From the NCBI GenBank assembly GCA_959347425.1, contig OY365741.1, positions 682,001 to 746,000 of the forward strand: a stretch of DNA of 64,000 nt, read 5' to 3'. This document shows, piece by piece, positions 18,200-27,297 of this stretch (positions within the stretch are counted from its first letter, which is position 1; each line of letters begins with the position of its first letter). The stretch is from an uncultured Amylibacter sp. (GTDB taxonomy: Bacteria; Pseudomonadota; Alphaproteobacteria; Rhodobacterales; Rhodobacteraceae). The translations under genes and the position numbers were made by a program. The notes beneath the pieces are model-generated. The model had not been told where the DNA came from and did no database searches. It saw nothing but the letters and a program-made list of their open reading frames with translations.

Positions 18200-19321
18200 A
18201 TGAGCCTAAAAGTTTCACAACAAATCATCTATTGGAGCGCGGGATTGGTCGCGCTTATCGCCTTCGTCTGGCTACTGGGCGGGACGTTAATGCCATTCCT
18301 AGTCGGGATGGGCATCGCCTATTTCCTTGATCCACTGGTGGATAAATTGGAGGCATTACGCCTACCCCGTGCAATCGCAACCGCGATTATCAGCATCGGT
18401 GCGGTATTGATAATCGTTCTGGCACTCCTAACCCTGCTACCCGAATTGCAAAGACAAATCGTCAATCTTATCACCGCCCTGCCCGATTATTTCGCCATAG
18501 CGCAAACGCTTTTGAATGAAAACCTGCCGAGTTTGGCAAAGGAATCACCCCTATTGGAACGGGGCATAGCCCAAATCACCGCCCGATTAGAATCCAGTGG
18601 CGATGATTTAATTGGGGTTATTCTTAGCTCTGCCTTTGGTATCATTGACATCCTTATTTTTATGGTTATAACCCCCGTTGTCGCCTTTTATATGCTGCTG
18701 GATTGGGACAATATGGTTGCCAAGATAGACTCGTGGTTGCCGCGTGATCACCGCGCCGATATTCGCGGGCTTGCGCTGGAAATGGACCGAGTGCTGGCGG
18801 GGTTTGTCCGTGGGCAGTTAAGTGTGTGTGCCATTTTGGGCGGGTTTTACGCGGTTACGCTGGCTCTGGTCGGGTTGCAATTTGGGCTGGTCGTTGGGCT
18901 GGTCGCGGGGTTGCTCAGCTTTATTCCATACGTGGGCGCGACAATCGGCGGAGTGCTGGCGATCGGGCTGGCGTTGTTTCAATTTTGGGGCGAGCCACAA
19001 TGGATTATCGCTGTTGCCGCGATTTTTGTCATTGGGCAAACGGCGGAGGGCAATATATTGACCCCAAAACTGGTCGGCGGGTCGGTTGGCTTGCATCCTG
19101 TTTGGCTGATGTTTTCGCTGTCTGCGTTTGGGGCGTTGGCGGGTTTTACTGGGCTGTTGCTGGCTGTGCCTATGGCGGCGTGTATCGGTGTCGTATCGCG
19201 TTTTGCCATAGGGCGGTATTTGCAAGGTCGTTTGTATCAAGGCGCGGATTTCAAGGGCGAAGCGGTGAAGAAAAAGCCCCGTGCGAGTAAGAATGCGGGC
19301 AAGAATTCGGGCAAAAGGTAG
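18200..19321 (+). CDS. AI-2E/PerM family membrane protein
   Basis: Polytopic inner-membrane protein of 373 residues with about seven or eight hydrophobic helices. Family hallmarks: MPFLVGMGIAYFLDPLVDKL in the first helices, a periplasmic/cytoplasmic middle loop, then SFIPYVGATIGGVLA near residue 235 and EGNILTPKLVGGSVGLHP near 285. Members are described as permeases (PerM, TqsA-like), but substrate cannot be inferred. The lysine-rich tail is cytoplasmic. It is followed 4 bases later by the hdaA-like gene, a pairing familiar from alphaproteobacteria. Confidence 0.85.
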   Translation: MSLKVSQQIIYWSAGLVALIAFVWLLGGTLMPFLVGMGIAYFLDPLVDKLEALRLPRAIATAIISIGAVLIIVLALLTLLPELQRQIVNLITALPDYFAIAQTLLNENLPSLAKESPLLERGIAQITARLESSGDDLIGVILSSAFGIIDILIFMVITPVVAFYMLLDWDNMVAKIDSWLPRDHRADIRGLALEMDRVLAGFVRGQLSVCAILGGFYAVTLALVGLQFGLVVGLVAGLLSFIPYVGATIGGVLAIGLALFQFWGEPQWIIAVAAIFVIGQTAEGNILTPKLVGGSVGLHPVWLMFSLSAFGALAGFTGLLLAVPMAACIGVVSRFAIGRYLQGRLYQGADFKGEAVKKKPRASKNAGKNSGKR

Positions 19322-19325
19322 ACCC

Positions 19326-20024
19326 GTGGTTAAGCAACTGATTTTTGATTTGCCAGTGAAAACGGCCTTTGGGCGGGCGGATTTCTTTGTATCCGATTCC
19401 AATGAAACTGCGGTAAAAATGCTAACGCGAGTAGGCTCGGACGCACCCGTGGCGTTGATTTTAGTCGGCGAATCGGGGGCGGGTAAATCTCATCTGGCGC
19501 GGATTTGGGCGGATGATTGCGGGGCGAAGGTGATAAACTGCGCGGATTTGGCGGGCTTGGATTTGGCAATTTTGTCCGAATCGCGCGTGTGTGTAGAGGA
19601 TTGCGGGGCGATGTCCCCCGCCAGTGAAACCGCGTTGTTTCATTTGTATAATTTGATGATGGACGCGGGGGCGGGGACTCGGCTGTTATTAACCAGTGCG
19701 ATTCCGCTGCGCGATTGGGCGATTGGCATCCCCGATTTGCAGAGCCGTTTGCAATCGGCGGGGTTTGCCCGCGTTGCCCCGCCTGACGATCAACTGCTGG
19801 CGATGATTATGTTAAAACAGTTTGATGACCGTCAAATTTTGATTGAGCCAAAGGTGCTGGATTATATTTTATCACGGATGGAGCGGTCGTTTGCTATGGT
19901 CGCGCGATTGGTGCAAGAGATGGATAAAATGGCGTTAGGGCAAGGCAAACCCATCGGGCAGAAAATCGCGCGAGAGGTTTTAACACGGATTAATGGGGAG
20001 GTTATTGGGGAGGTTGGTGATTAA
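19326..20024 (+). CDS. hdaA: DnaA-related regulator, HdaA-like
   Basis: About 232 residues resembling the AAA+ core of DnaA without the DNA-binding domain. Walker A is VGESGAGKSHLARIW near residue 45, the sensor regions include VEDCGAMSPASETALFHLYN and LLLTSAIPLRDW, and the lid ends in MERSFAMVARLVQEMDKMAL. HdaA promotes hydrolysis of DnaA-ATP and restrains re-initiation. The GTG start at 19326 directly follows the AI-2E gene; a longer frame from 19281 overlaps that gene and is less likely. The 3' end overlaps convergent pth by 23 bases. Confidence 0.82.
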   Translation: MVKQLIFDLPVKTAFGRADFFVSDSNETAVKMLTRVGSDAPVALILVGESGAGKSHLARIWADDCGAKVINCADLAGLDLAILSESRVCVEDCGAMSPASETALFHLYNLMMDAGAGTRLLLTSAIPLRDWAIGIPDLQSRLQSAGFARVAPPDDQLLAMIMLKQFDDRQILIEPKVLDYILSRMERSFAMVARLVQEMDKMALGQGKPIGQKIAREVLTRINGEVIGEVGD

Positions 20025-20568
20025 TCTGCAAAACTCGCGCCAAATCGCCCTTCACCAAGAACCCGCTCGCGTCACACAATCCATCAATCACGCGCCTCCG
20101 CTCTGATTCCTGCTCTTTATAAAAATCACCGACAACATAGCCCGACACACCCGCCTTATTATCAGGGCGACCAATGCCAATCCGCACCCTCTGATACTCC
20201 GCACCCAGATGCGAATCAATGGATTTTAGCCCGTTATGCCCGCCCGCGCCTCCGCCGGTTTTTATCTTCACCCGAGCCAAGGGCAAATCCAAATCATCGT
20301 GGAAAACAGTAACATCCGCCAGTGCTATTTTATAAAAATCGGCGGCCGCACGAACGGACTGCCCCGATAGATTCATAAAAGTCATCGGCTTTAGCAAAAC
20401 AACCTTTTCCCCGTCAATATCGCCCGCCGTAACCAAACCGTTAAACTTATCACGCCACGGGGCAAACCCGTGTTGCCGCGCCAACGCATCAACCACCATA
20501 AAGCCTATATTATGGCGATGGTGGCTGTATTGCGGTCCGGGATTTCCCAATCCAACACATAATTTCAT
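20002..20568 (-). CDS. pth: Peptidyl-tRNA hydrolase
   Basis: Releases tRNA from peptidyl-tRNA that has dropped off ribosomes. About 188 residues: LCVGLGNPGPQYSHHRHNIGFMVVDAL with catalytic histidine, KPMTFMNLSGQSV, FHDDLDLPLARVKIKTGGGAGGHNGLKSI and RVRIGIGRP are all diagnostic. The start ATG 20568 has AAGGAG upstream; the longer frame is not needed. It follows rplY, the usual alphaproteobacterial order, but a strong hairpin with T-run lies between. Confidence 0.95.
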   Translation of the reverse strand: MKLCVGLGNPGPQYSHHRHNIGFMVVDALARQHGFAPWRDKFNGLVTAGDIDGEKVVLLKPMTFMNLSGQSVRAAADFYKIALADVTVFHDDLDLPLARVKIKTGGGAGGHNGLKSIDSHLGAEYQRVRIGIGRPDNKAGVSGYVVGDFYKEQESERRRVIDGLCDASGFLVKGDLARVLQINHQPPQ

Positions 20569-20623
20569 ATCACGCTCCTTTGCAAATTCTCGTGCAAAAC
20601 CCAAACTTACCAGCAAAGCCGAT

Positions 20624-20675
20624 AAAAAAACACCCCCAAACCCAAGCTGGCATCGCGAGGGTTTGAAGGTGTTTT
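20624..20675 (-). terminator. Intrinsic terminator/attenuator between rplY and pth
   Basis: Arms AACACC-CC-CAAACCC and GGGTTTG-AA-GGTGTT form 13 pairs with one 2x2 internal loop around a 15-base loop. On the minus strand the stem is followed by seven Ts (20624-20630). It should end or attenuate the rplY transcript before pth. Confidence 0.75.
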
Positions 20676-20754
20676 ACTCTCAACAGAAAAGACCACAAAA
20701 GTGACCATAAAAATTCACAGAATAAACTGCAAAAATTCACAGAAATTCGGTAGC

Positions 20755-21429
20755 TTATTCTTTATCAGAATCCTCTTCTGTTGGTGTTTCTTCTGCACCT
20801 TCTTCTGCGGCGTCTGTTGCGGCGGCTTGATCAGCCTCCTCATCTTCAGCACTCAGAACTGTTGGGGCAGCTACGTTTAGAATCATAAAATCACGATCTG
20901 CAATAACAGGATTCGCACCCTCTGGCAGAGTAATCTTGGAAATCGTTATCGAATCACCAATATCCAAATCGGCAATGTCGATTGGGATGTTTTCTGGAAT
21001 ATCGCCAGCCGTGACTCGCAGTTCAATATCGTTGCGCACCATAGTCAAAACGCCACCTTTTTTCAAACCAACACAAATCTCTTCGTTTTCAATCAGCAAC
21101 GGAATGTGCATATTAATACGGCTATCGCGTTTCAAGCGGAGCAAATCGATATGCACGGGCAAATCCTTTACCACATCGCGTTGAACGCTACGACACACGC
21201 ACCGAACATCGTCTTGCCCGTCCAGTTTCAGGTTGAAAAGGGTGGACATGAAGCCACCGTCTTTCAGCCGTTTGAACAGGATATTAAAGGGGATAGCGAT
21301 GGGCATAGGCTCTGCCCCGCCGCCATAAACAACGCCCGGCACAAGGCCTTCGCGTCTTGCAGAGCGGGCGGCCCCCTTGCCTGTCCCCGCGCGTGGTTGT
21401 ACCACTAAATCAGGAATTTTTCTTGCCAT
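20755..21429 (-). CDS. rplY: 50S ribosomal protein L25/Ctc
   Basis: Binds 5S rRNA in the large subunit. The 224-residue long (Ctc) form has the N-terminal L25 domain ([23 protein letters not shown]), the [15 protein letters not shown] segment, and a C-terminal beta domain ([23 protein letters not shown]), then an acidic Glu/Asp/Ala tail of about 35 residues. The ATG 21429 has AAGGAG. It is transcribed away from island C and toward pth. Confidence 0.94.
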   Translation of the reverse strand: MARKIPDLVVQPRAGTGKGAARSARREGLVPGVVYGGGAEPMPIAIPFNILFKRLKDGGFMSTLFNLKLDGQDDVRCVCRSVQRDVVKDLPVHIDLLRLKRDSRINMHIPLLIENEEICVGLKKGGVLTMVRNDIELRVTAGDIPENIPIDIADLDIGDSITISKITLPEGANPVIADRDFMILNVAAPTVLSAEDEEADQAAATDAAEEGAEETPTEEDSDKE

Positions 21430-21537
21430 GATGTGCTCCTTTTAGAGTTTTTTAGAACTGCGGCTTGCCTCCAAGGGTGCAAGTCCGCGAATAAGAAACC
21501 CCATGTAGGCGATTTTTTGGGGGGATGCAAGGGGGTT

Positions 21538-21905
21538 TTAGTTGTTAGTTGTTAGTTATTAGTTATTAGTTGGGTTTTAATGATGAATTATTGGTTATTT
21601 GGGATTAAGGGCAGAGGTTTTTTGTTGCGCCCTCACTTCGTTCGGTTGCCCGCCCGCCCACCCCTCCTGCGGAGAGCTGGACGGGCAATTTTTTGGCTGG
21701 GGTTTGGTTCAGCGTCTTGTATAGTGTCTAAATAAATTTAGAACATAGCTATCGTCTTGAAACCAAAGGGCTTTTGGCATGCCCTCGCAAAGCGGGGGCT
21801 ACGCACAAAAGACCCCGCCCTCGCTTGGGGCTGGTCGGCACTCGCGTAGCGATGACGAAGACCCGAAGGGCATCACTAATCACTAATCACTAATCACTAA
21901 TCACT
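21538..21905 (+). repeat. Intergenic repeat island C (forward, subtype 2)
   Basis: Island between rplY (5' side) and trpA (3' side), both minus-strand. Heptamer array, GC-rich hairpin with T-run, subtype-2 middle (GGCTGGGGTTTGG, CAGCGTCTTGTATAGTGTC), CTAAAT palindrome, GCCCTCGCAAAGCGGGGGC hairpin, TCGC-GTA-GCGA hairpin, then heptamers TCACTAA ending in the trpA stop. The flank between 21430 and 21537 shows no gene. Confidence 0.85.
21653..21694 (+). terminator. Terminator-like hairpin in island C
   Basis: Same 15-base arms as island A (21653-21667 and 21671-21685) followed by T6 (21689-21694). It faces the plus strand, where no gene is being read, so here it is probably part of the mobile module rather than a working terminator. 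Confidence 0.5.
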
Positions 21906-22700
21906 AATCACTCCACGTGCCAATCCCCCAACAAACTCCAACACCTGCTCTGCTGTGTCCCCATCGGCTATCCGCTCGACAATAGCAGAGCCTACAACCA
22001 CACCATCCGCCACACGCGACATCAAACGAACATCCTCAAACGTCTTAATCCCAAAACCCACGCAAATCGGCAAATCACTCACCGCGCGAATCGGCACCAA
22101 CTCACCCGCGACCGAATCGGCGGAAGATGACCCCGCGCCAGTCACCCCCTTAATCGCTACATAATAAACGAAACCAGCCGCGCCGCGCATCACGACACCC
22201 AAACGCCCCGCATCGGTAGTCGGCGTGGCAAGCCGAATGAAATGCAAGCCCGCGGCTTGGGCTGGCAAACACAGCTCTTCATCCTCTTCTGGCGGTAAAT
22301 CCACGATAATCACGCCATCCACACCCGCCGCGACCGCATCACGGATAAAATCAGCAACCCCGTGATTGTAAATCGGGTTGTAATAACCCATCAACACAAT
22401 CGGCGTGATATCATCCGCCCGCCGAAACACCCGCACCTGTTCCAAGGTCTTTATCAGAGTCATACCGCCCGCCAAGGCCCGTTGCCCAGCCTTTTGTATG
22501 ATAACACCATCGGCCATAGGGTCGCTGAACGGCAACCCCAATTCAATGATATCCACCCCCGCGCGAGGCAACCCCAGCAGTATATCCAGCGAGGTTTGAT
22601 AATCCCCATCCCCCGCCATAATATACGAAATAAAGGCAGAACGGCCTTGCCCCCGCAGAGCTTTGAACTTTTTATCTATACGATTATCCGCACTATTCAT
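21897..22700 (-). CDS. trpA: Tryptophan synthase alpha chain
   Basis: Cleaves indole-glycerol phosphate to indole and glyceraldehyde-3-phosphate; partners with TrpB. About 267 residues of TIM-barrel type: [27 protein letters not shown] with catalytic Glu 53 and Asp 60, [20 protein letters not shown] and the phosphate-binding ICVGFGIKT. The ATG 22700 has GGGAG upstream; an upstream frame of 22 residues is hydrophobic and unsupported. trpB is not adjacent. The last codons (ISD) and the stop lie in GTGATTAG units of island C. Confidence 0.93.
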   Translation of the reverse strand: MNSADNRIDKKFKALRGQGRSAFISYIMAGDGDYQTSLDILLGLPRAGVDIIELGLPFSDPMADGVIIQKAGQRALAGGMTLIKTLEQVRVFRRADDITPIVLMGYYNPIYNHGVADFIRDAVAAGVDGVIIVDLPPEEDEELCLPAQAAGLHFIRLATPTTDAGRLGVVMRGAAGFVYYVAIKGVTGAGSSSADSVAGELVPIRAVSDLPICVGFGIKTFEDVRLMSRVADGVVVGSAIVERIADGDTAEQVLEFVGGLARGVISD

Positions 22701-22800
22701 CACGACTCCCGTCACATTTGATATGGTCTTTTGCGTGAAAATACAGTAAATCCACACAAAAAACAATCACAAAAATCAATCCATAAAAAGGAACACCCCC

Positions 22801-23898
22801 ATGGGATTTAAAACTGGTATCGTTGGCATGCCCAATGTTGGCAAATCCACGCTGTTTAACGCGCTGACTTCATCGGGGGCGGCCGCGGCGGCGAACTTCC
22901 CGTTTTGCACGATAGAGCCGAATACGGGCGAAGTCACCGTCCCCGATCCTCGCCTTGACGTGCTGGCGGGGATTGCTGGCTCTGCCCAGATTATCCCTGC
23001 AAAGATGACCTTTGTGGATATCGCGGGGCTGGTGAAAGGCGCGGCGCAAGGCGAGGGACTCGGCAACCAATTCCTTGCCCATATTCGCGAATGTGACGCG
23101 ATAACCCACCTTGTGCGGTGCTTTGAAAACGACGATATCACGCATGTAGAGGGGCGGATTGACCCGCTTGCCGATATAGAATTGATTGAAACCGAGCTGA
23201 TTCTGGCGGATTTGGATTCCATTGAAAAACGCCTGCACGGTATTGTGCGCAAGATAAAATCGGGCGATAAGGATATTTTGGAACAACGCGATTTGATGCT
23301 CCGCGCTCAGGCGTGTTTGGAAAAAGGCGACCCAGCACGGATGATTCAAGTGGATGCGGAACAGGCACGGGCGTGGAAAGCCTTGGGGCTATTGTCCGCC
23401 AAACCGATTTTGTTTTTATGTAATGTTGAGGAAGAATCGGCAGCCTCTGGCAACGCATTTTCGGCATTGGTTGAGGGTGTGGCAAAGGCGCAAAACGCCG
23501 CCTGTGTTGTTATTTCCTGCGCGATTGAACAGGAAATCAGCCAACTGGACGGGGACGAAGCCGCGATGTTTTTGGATGAAATGGGCTTGGCAGAGCCAGG
23601 GTTAAATCGGCTTATCCGTGCGGGCTATGATTTATTGACCTTGCAGACGTTTTTCACGGTCGGGCCAAAGGAGGCACGGGCTTGGACGGTGGCGCGGGGC
23701 GTGCTTGCGCCACAGGCGGCGGGGGTGATTCACGGGGATTTTGAGCGTGGATTTATCCGTGCAGAGACGATTGGGTATGATGATTATGTCGCTTGCGCGG
23801 GCGAATCGGGTGCCAAAGAAAACGGCAAAATGCGGGCGGAGGGTAAGGGGTACGCCCTGCGCGACGGCGATGTTTTGCATTTTTTGTTTAATACGTAA
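22801..23898 (+). CDS. ychF: Ribosome-binding ATPase YchF (Obg family)
   Basis: Obg-type P-loop protein that binds ribosomes and hydrolyses ATP; associated with stress responses. The 365 residues begin with MGFKTGIVGMPNVGKSTLFN (G1), then DIAGLVKGAAQGEGLGN (G3 region), LFLCNVEEE in place of the usual NKxD specificity motif, and a C-terminal TGS domain (LQTFFTVGPKEARAWTV). The start is ATG 22801 after AAAAAGGAA. It converges on the tmRNA gene. Confidence 0.95.
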   Translation: MGFKTGIVGMPNVGKSTLFNALTSSGAAAAANFPFCTIEPNTGEVTVPDPRLDVLAGIAGSAQIIPAKMTFVDIAGLVKGAAQGEGLGNQFLAHIRECDAITHLVRCFENDDITHVEGRIDPLADIELIETELILADLDSIEKRLHGIVRKIKSGDKDILEQRDLMLRAQACLEKGDPARMIQVDAEQARAWKALGLLSAKPILFLCNVEEESAASGNAFSALVEGVAKAQNAACVVISCAIEQEISQLDGDEAAMFLDEMGLAEPGLNRLIRAGYDLLTLQTFFTVGPKEARAWTVARGVLAPQAAGVIHGDFERGFIRAETIGYDDYVACAGESGAKENGKMRAEGKGYALRDGDVLHFLFNT

Positions 23899-23919
23899 GT
23901 TTTTTTGGGGGGAATTAGT

Positions 23920-24226
23920 GCAGGTTTCTGTTGCCAGGTACCTGCGGACCCCGCCCAGATCCTGCAAAGGAAAGGGAGTTAGGTTTTGGTTTCCCTACTG
24001 CTATGCAGCAAGAGCCACCGGAGCATTGTTGTTATTTGCAACTAAGCTTCTTGGGTCGATAACAGCGACACCGCACCGAGCAAAAGCTAACATTTTTAGA
24101 CGTCCGTCGATCCTATTTCGGCCCCGCAATCCAAATTTTTGGGTTTTGGTGGAGCCGCTGGGTACCGCCCCCAGGTCCGATCCGCTTATTCTATGCGCGT
24201 TTATCACTATAGTTCCGTAAGGAACA
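23920..24226 (-). ncRNA. ssrA: Permuted two-piece tmRNA (alpha_tmRNA)
   Basis: tmRNA rescues stalled ribosomes by adding a degradation tag. On the minus strand the acceptor piece comes first (about 24226-24147): a GTTCC/GGAAC hairpin, T-arm CTGGG-GGCGGTA-CCCAG (24174-24158), then CGGCTCC and encoded ACCA. After about 21 bases the coding piece starts at 24125 with GGGGCCG, which pairs with CGGCTCC over 7 bp including a G3-U pair, the alanine identity element. GATCGACGG forms the D-loop. The tag frame 24039-24001 reads ANNNNAPVALAA and stops at TAG, with TTAGTT before the GCA resume codon. The 3' end near 23920 is approximate. Confidence 0.93.
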
Positions 24227-24231
24227 TGGTG

Positions 24232-24260
24232 CATATAGCAACAGGGAAAGGGGTTGTCAA
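24232..24260 (-). promoter_or_regulatory. Predicted promoter of the tmRNA gene
   Basis: TTGACA (24260-24255), 17-base spacer, TATATG (24237-24232) on the minus strand, immediately after the GRDP-like gene and before the acceptor piece. The -35 is a perfect consensus. Confidence 0.65.
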
Positions 24261-24271
24261 GGGGTTTTTTG

Positions 24272-24781
24272 CTAACGAGCGTAATTTTCTCCCAAAACAG
24301 AAGCCAAAGTCGGGCGTTCCACCATTTTATAGGCATCACTTCCGTCTGTTTTGATTCGCCTGCCACAATTTGGACACCGCTGTGATTTCGCCCACAAATC
24401 CGATGGTGCAGGTTCGCCAAACATGGATTGATAGACTTCCAGCGTTTGTCGCCAAGCACGTTTCAAATTCGCCTCATCCACCGCGCCACGCATGCCGAAG
24501 TAAGGGAAATGGTGCAAAAATTCCCCATAAATCGCTTGGCAATCAACCGCGTATTTTTGGGTATCAAGAATGTGTAAATGCCAGAATTCATCAACAAGGC
24601 TTGATGGAACGAGGGGTAAGTCTGGATGCTCTTTGCACATTTCAAGATAGCGTTTGTATTCTTTTTCAACGCGCAGGGCAAAATCAACATCCCAGCCCAT
24701 GCCTTCTTCATCATCAAGGCATTTGACAACGATGGGTTCTAAATTTAGGTCTTGGGGGTTTATGGTTATTGGTTGTTTCAT
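24272..24781 (-). CDS. GRDP-like (glycine-rich domain-containing protein-like) protein
   Basis: A 169-residue soluble protein. The central SLVDEFWHLHILDTQKYAVDC (around residues 61-81) matches the WHxHILDTxxY core of the GRDP-like family, and there is a C-terminal CPNCGRR pair that could bind zinc with another site. No known catalytic activity. ATG 24781 has GGAG upstream. It lies upstream of, and in the same direction as, the tmRNA gene. Confidence 0.65.
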   Translation of the reverse strand: MKQPITINPQDLNLEPIVVKCLDDEEGMGWDVDFALRVEKEYKRYLEMCKEHPDLPLVPSSLVDEFWHLHILDTQKYAVDCQAIYGEFLHHFPYFGMRGAVDEANLKRAWRQTLEVYQSMFGEPAPSDLWAKSQRCPNCGRRIKTDGSDAYKMVERPTLASVLGENYAR

Positions 24782-24874
24782 TTTGTTTCTCCTTTAGGTT
24801 TTTTGTGGGGTTTGGTGTCCCACTTTAATGTTTTATTATAGTTTAATAAAAATGACAAGTGCGAACGGCGGGGT

Positions 24875-26074
24875 TTATGGTTTTTTAGATTTAGGGATTA
24901 ACCAATGTTGAGGGCGACTTATATTTTTACGATCAGGAATTTTTGTTTTCTCATCTCCAAGCATTTCATTAAGTTGATCTTGGAATAAATACTTAGCATT
25001 GCTAAAATCAGCACCTTCAACATGTGCCCCCACAAAACGCGCACCTTTAAGTGTAGCATATTCAAAACTTGCCCCTGTTAAGGTCGCTCCATCAAAAGAA
25101 ACATACGATAAATCTGCTTGTTGAAATAGAGCGTCTTTAAATAGGCTTTTATCAAAGATTGCACCATTTTTACCATTTTTAGTATATCTATTAAAATCAC
25201 CTTCATTAAAGCGATAATTCGATAAATCACAGTTTTCCAGATTGATGCGAAATTTTGCTCGTCTTTCTAGCGCAACTGACCTTTTTGTTTTTATACCTGA
25301 AACATCTCCTAAAATATCTATTACGGCCTGAATATCCTCTCTTGCTTTTATTTTTTCCCCCTCTAATGGTGCAGTTGCACGAACATAAGCACACAGAATA
25401 TCCATAATTTTTACATAATCACGGTCGCTATCTTGAGCAATACGTTCCAAAGAATAAATCCCGCCAACACGTGCCTCTACATTAGGCATATTAGGTTCAT
25501 GCGTTTTACTACCAAAGCTTTGCTTATATGAGCTAATCTGATCTATTGCCCGAGAAATTTGTTCTGCTATCCGCCCCTGCTCACTAATTTTATTTTCATT
25601 ATCAGAAATTAAATTGCGGGCAATGGCAATAATATAACCAATAATAGCACCTGCCGCCGCAACAATACCAAAATAGCGAATAGAAATACTAAAATAACTA
25701 TCAATAATTCTTGTTCCACCTACCTGTTTATCTGTTCCGCCTACCTGTTCACCTGCTCCCCCTTTTGGTTTAAATACATCAAGATATTCTGTATTTATCT
25801 GGTCTGATAGTACGAAATAAATTTTATAAAAATAGGGAGCAAAAAGCCATATAGCAAAACAAATACTGCCGAATGCAAGGAAAAGCAACCAACCAGCAAG
25901 CCTTTTTCTGATGCTTGTCAATAAAAGCTTACACCAAGTCCAACCACGTTTTACCCATTCCATAAACCACCCCCAAAAGTCTTTTAACTGTTGCCAATTA
26001 AGAAAAATACCAGTTGCCACACTCGGTACAACAATAAAAAATATCGCAAAAATATATCCCCAAATACTCAACAT
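24875..26074 (-). CDS. Membrane protein with C-terminal pentapeptide repeats
   Basis: A 399-residue protein with hydrophobic helices near residues 3-24, 62-84 and 135-155. A soluble part follows (SLERIAQDSDRDYVKIMDILCAYVR, a segment often seen before pentapeptide repeats), then a pentapeptide-repeat region near residues 290-365 (FQQADLSYVSFDGATLTGAS and the following ASFEY/ARFVG units). Function unknown. Its ATG directly follows the sdhB stop, with GGGAGG inside the sdhB end as ribosome site, so it is translationally linked to succinate dehydrogenase. Base composition is visibly more AT-rich than its neighbours, suggesting acquisition. Confidence 0.75.
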   Translation of the reverse strand: MLSIWGYIFAIFFIVVPSVATGIFLNWQQLKDFWGWFMEWVKRGWTWCKLLLTSIRKRLAGWLLFLAFGSICFAIWLFAPYFYKIYFVLSDQINTEYLDVFKPKGGAGEQVGGTDKQVGGTRIIDSYFSISIRYFGIVAAAGAIIGYIIAIARNLISDNENKISEQGRIAEQISRAIDQISSYKQSFGSKTHEPNMPNVEARVGGIYSLERIAQDSDRDYVKIMDILCAYVRATAPLEGEKIKAREDIQAVIDILGDVSGIKTKRSVALERRAKFRINLENCDLSNYRFNEGDFNRYTKNGKNGAIFDKSLFKDALFQQADLSYVSFDGATLTGASFEYATLKGARFVGAHVEGADFSNAKYLFQDQLNEMLGDEKTKIPDRKNISRPQHWLIPKSKKP

Positions 26075-26854
26075 CTAAACCTCCCTTTTAACCATCATTT
26101 TCTTAATCTCAGCAATCGCTTTCGCGGGGTTCAGCCCTTTGGGACAGGTCTTGGCACAATTCATAATCGTATGACACCGATACAACTTGAACGGGTCATC
26201 CAAGGCATCCAGCCGTTCGCTCGTCGCCTCGTCTCTGCTATCAATCAGCCACCGATACGAAGCCAACAGAGCCGCTGGTCCAAGGTATTTATCGCCATTC
26301 CACCAATAGCTGGGACAGGACGTAGAACAGGCCGCGCACATCACGCATTCATACAAACCATCCAGCTTTTTACGGTCATCAATGGACTGTTTCCATTCCT
26401 CTTTCGGGCGGGCGGTTTTGGTTTCTAACCACGGCATAATGGCCGCATGCTGGGCATAAAAATTGGTTAAATCAGGCACCAAATCCTTTACCACAGGCAT
26501 ATGAGGCAGGGGATAAATTTTAATATCGCCCTTAATATCGTCCAGCCCGTAGATACACGCCAGCGTATTGACTCCGTCAATATTCATCGCGCACGACCCG
26601 CAAATCCCCTCGCGACACGACCTGCGAAACGTCAGGGTCGGGTCAATCTCATTCTTAATTTTTATCAGCGCGTCCAGCACCATTGGCCCGCATTTATCGC
26701 GGTCAATTTGATAGATATCCACGCGCGGATTATCGGCATTATCGGGGTCATACCGATAAATCCTTAGGGTTGTAATCCGAGTCGCCCCATCGGGTGCAGG
26801 CCAAGTCTTGCCCGTCGTCATACGTGAATTTTTTGGAAGGGTTAGTTCAACCAT
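26075..26854 (-). CDS. sdhB: Succinate dehydrogenase iron-sulfur subunit
   Basis: Carries electrons from SdhA flavin to the membrane quinone site. The 259 residues contain all three clusters: [2Fe-2S] [15 protein letters not shown] near residue 80, [4Fe-4S] [16 protein letters not shown] near 166, and [3Fe-4S] [17 protein letters not shown] near 230. The ATG 26854 is clear. It is separated from sdhA by a vapD-like gene flanked by heptamer arrays, and followed with no gap by the pentapeptide membrane protein. Confidence 0.96.
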   Translation of the reverse strand: MVELTLPKNSRMTTGKTWPAPDGATRITTLRIYRYDPDNADNPRVDIYQIDRDKCGPMVLDALIKIKNEIDPTLTFRRSCREGICGSCAMNIDGVNTLACIYGLDDIKGDIKIYPLPHMPVVKDLVPDLTNFYAQHAAIMPWLETKTARPKEEWKQSIDDRKKLDGLYECVMCAACSTSCPSYWWNGDKYLGPAALLASYRWLIDSRDEATSERLDALDDPFKLYRCHTIMNCAKTCPKGLNPAKAIAEIKKMMVKREV

Positions 26855-26869
26855 TTTAGCCTCTTTTAT

Positions 26870-26907
26870 TTAGTTGTTAGTTGTTAGTTATTAGTTGTTA
26901 GTTGTTA
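26870..26907 (+). repeat. Short heptamer array between vapD-like gene and sdhB
   Basis: About five TTAGTTG/TTAGTTA units without the island core. The TAA stop of the vapD-like gene is formed by the last unit. Confidence 0.75.
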
Positions 26908-27249
26908 AGCACCATCTGCACCCGAATTAGCCACTATCCAATCTATGGCGGGCTTTAGGTCATTGTTATCTTCTATCCGCAACATCCTTATATCACCAAC
27001 AGACGGCGCGAACCAAGGAAACATTTTAGATAATTCTTGCACTGCCAAAACACACTCAACAGCACTAATACTATCATTGCCAAAATACATACTTTTCTGC
27101 TGACGATAAAATCCACGAGCGATTAAAACCTCCGCAATATCATTATAGGCATTACCCGTTGACTTAACATGATAGTGTTCGTCCAGCTTGGCTTGAACCA
27201 TATCAAACGCGATTCCATAAATCGTTTTATTTACTATTTTATCACTCAT
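26905..27249 (-). CDS. vapD: VapD-like endoribonuclease family protein
   Basis: A 114-residue protein matching the VapD/Cas2-like fold family in pattern: YGIAFDMVQAKLDEHY at the N-terminus with the conserved Asp near residue 16, NAYNDIAEVLIARGFYRQQ, then AVQELSKMFPWFAPSVGDIRM and RIEDNNDL. VapD proteins are mRNA interferase toxins. The gene has AGGAG before ATG 27249. It sits between sdhA and sdhB on the same strand, framed by heptamer arrays. No VapX-like antitoxin gene is visible beside it, so whether it is active is open. Slightly AT-rich compared with sdh genes. Confidence 0.8.
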   Translation of the reverse strand: MSDKIVNKTIYGIAFDMVQAKLDEHYHVKSTGNAYNDIAEVLIARGFYRQQKSMYFGNDSISAVECVLAVQELSKMFPWFAPSVGDIRMLRIEDNNDLKPAIDWIVANSGADGA

Positions 27250-27260
27250 TTTTAACTCCT

Positions 27261-27297
27261 AAATAACTAATAACTAATCACTAATAACTAATAACTA
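27261..27297 (-). repeat. Short heptamer array between sdhA and vapD-like gene
   Basis: About five units reading TAATAAC/TAATCAC on the plus strand. The sdhA stop (TAG on the minus strand, 27297-27295) is inside the array. Confidence 0.75.
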
